Source: Betaproteobacteria bacterium (GTDB lineage: Bacteria > Pseudomonadota > Gammaproteobacteria > Burkholderiales > SG8-39). From it: a DNA stretch of 13,546 bases. Position 1 is the first letter of the stretch; every line of letters begins with the position of its first letter. The notes below the pieces were generated by a model. The model was not told the DNA's origin and did not search any database. It saw only the letters and a list, made by a program, of their open reading frames with translations. The position numbers were made by a program, and so were the translations under genes. Location of the stretch: contig JAFAGU010000337.1 of assembly GCA_019237595.1 (NCBI GenBank), positions 1-13,546 on the forward strand, written 5' to 3'. Shown piece after piece: positions 13,077 to 13,546 of this stretch.

Positions 13077-13546
13077 ATGAAACCGATCAACGTGGGGCTC
13101 CTTGGCATCGGCACCGTCGGCGGCGGCACGTGGGACGTGCTCGCGCGCAACGGCGACGAGATCCACCGCCGCGCCGGCCGCGCCATCCGCATCTCGATGG
13201 TCGCCGACAAGCAGGTCGAGCTTGCGCGCAAGCGAGTCGCGAACAAGGCCAAGGTCCGCAGCGACGCCTTCGACGTGGCGCGCGACGAAGGCGTGGACAT
13301 CGTCGTCGAGCTGATCGGCGGGTATACGGTCGCCAAGGACCTCGTGCTCGAGGCGATCCGGCATGGCAAGCACGTCGTCACGGCGAACAAGGCGCTCCTC
13401 GCGACGCACGGCAATGAGATCTTCGCCGCCGCGCAGAAAAAGGGCGTGATGGTCGCCTTCGAGGCCTCCGTAGGCGGCGGCATCCCGATCATCAAGGCGC
13501 TGCGCGAAGGCTTGGCTGCGAACCGTATCGAGTGGATCGCCGGCAT
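13077..13546 (+). CDS. hom: Homoserine dehydrogenase, N-terminal part (runs off the window)
   Basis: 156 complete codons are visible from ATG 13077; the full enzyme is usually about 430-440 residues. It reduces aspartate semialdehyde to homoserine with NAD(P)H, the branch point to threonine and methionine. The Rossmann motif GLLGIGTVGGG lies at 7-17, followed by VELIGGYT, the conserved VTANKALLA, and FEASVGGGIPI, which lines the nucleotide and substrate site. The ATG is 7 bases after the GNAT stop; no strong Shine-Dalgarno is visible. It is cytoplasmic. Threonine synthase (thrC) would be the expected next gene beyond the edge. A C-terminal ACT regulatory domain, if present, is outside the window. 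Confidence 0.95.
   Translation, partial: MKPINVGLLGIGTVGGGTWDVLARNGDEIHRRAGRAIRISMVADKQVELARKRVANKAKVRSDAFDVARDEGVDIVVELIGGYTVAKDLVLEAIRHGKHVVTANKALLATHGNEIFAAAQKKGVMVAFEASVGGGIPIIKALREGLAANRIEWIAG

Noticed and set aside
12341..13546. A minus-strand frame of more than 400 codons running off the right edge
   Set aside because: It is antisense to alaC, the GNAT gene and hom, all with clear catalytic motifs. The translated text shows no recognisable domain.

Overview
The window is about 13.5 kb of GC-rich DNA packed with protein genes. Codons are strongly GC-biased, and start codons include many GTG and one well-supported TTG. Protein similarities and two gene neighbourhoods (bcp-phoH, and alaC near homoserine dehydrogenase) suggest a betaproteobacterium, probably close to Burkholderiales or Rhodocyclales. 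That placement is inference from recalled gene order. No rRNA, tRNA, CRISPR array, insertion sequence or phage gene was seen.

Layout. Positions 1-343 (+) hold the last residues of an unidentified protein and a small tandem-CDGSH iron-sulfur protein. Positions 363-3166 (-) hold, in transcription order, a Bcp-type peroxiredoxin, a PIN-PhoH ATPase whose TTG start lies inside the bcp tail, and an exported SAM-methyltransferase-like protein. Positions 3264-11246 (-) form one tightly coupled nine-gene run: an Mth938-like (DUF498) protein, arnT, a single ArnE/F-like SMR transporter, arnB, arnC, a stand-alone ArnA-type formyltransferase, a stand-alone ArnA-type dehydrogenase/decarboxylase, arnD, and a fluoroacetate-dehalogenase-like alpha/beta hydrolase. 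Positions 11262-13546 (+) hold alaC, a GNAT acetyltransferase and the start of homoserine dehydrogenase, running in the opposite direction.

How the genes work together. The central run encodes the route from UDP-glucuronate to 4-amino-4-deoxy-L-arabinose (Ara4N) attached to lipid A. ArnA-DH oxidises and decarboxylates, ArnB transaminates, ArnA-FT formylates, ArnC loads the sugar on undecaprenyl phosphate, ArnD deformylates, the SMR protein probably flips the lipid, and ArnT transfers Ara4N to lipid A. This is the classical polymyxin and cationic-peptide resistance modification. UDP-glucose dehydrogenase (Ugd) and a PmrAB-like regulator are not in the window. The + strand run on the right is amino-acid metabolism (alanine/pyruvate and the threonine/methionine branch).

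Most interesting points. (1) arnD has no ATG, GTG or TTG that keeps its catalytic Asp motif; the full protein needs a CTG (or ATT) start, and a standard gene call would cut off the active-site N-terminus. (2) The hydrolase at the end of the arn run keeps every residue I recall as catalytic or fluoride-binding in fluoroacetate dehalogenase, yet is translationally coupled to arnD. (3) Only 15 bp separate the divergent DUF498-arn and alaC-hom runs; both start codons lie within a perfect 7-bp inverted repeat, which suggests leaderless mRNAs and one shared operator. (4) A methyltransferase carries a Sec signal peptide. None of this amounts to a demonstrated new system; the first three are the best leads.
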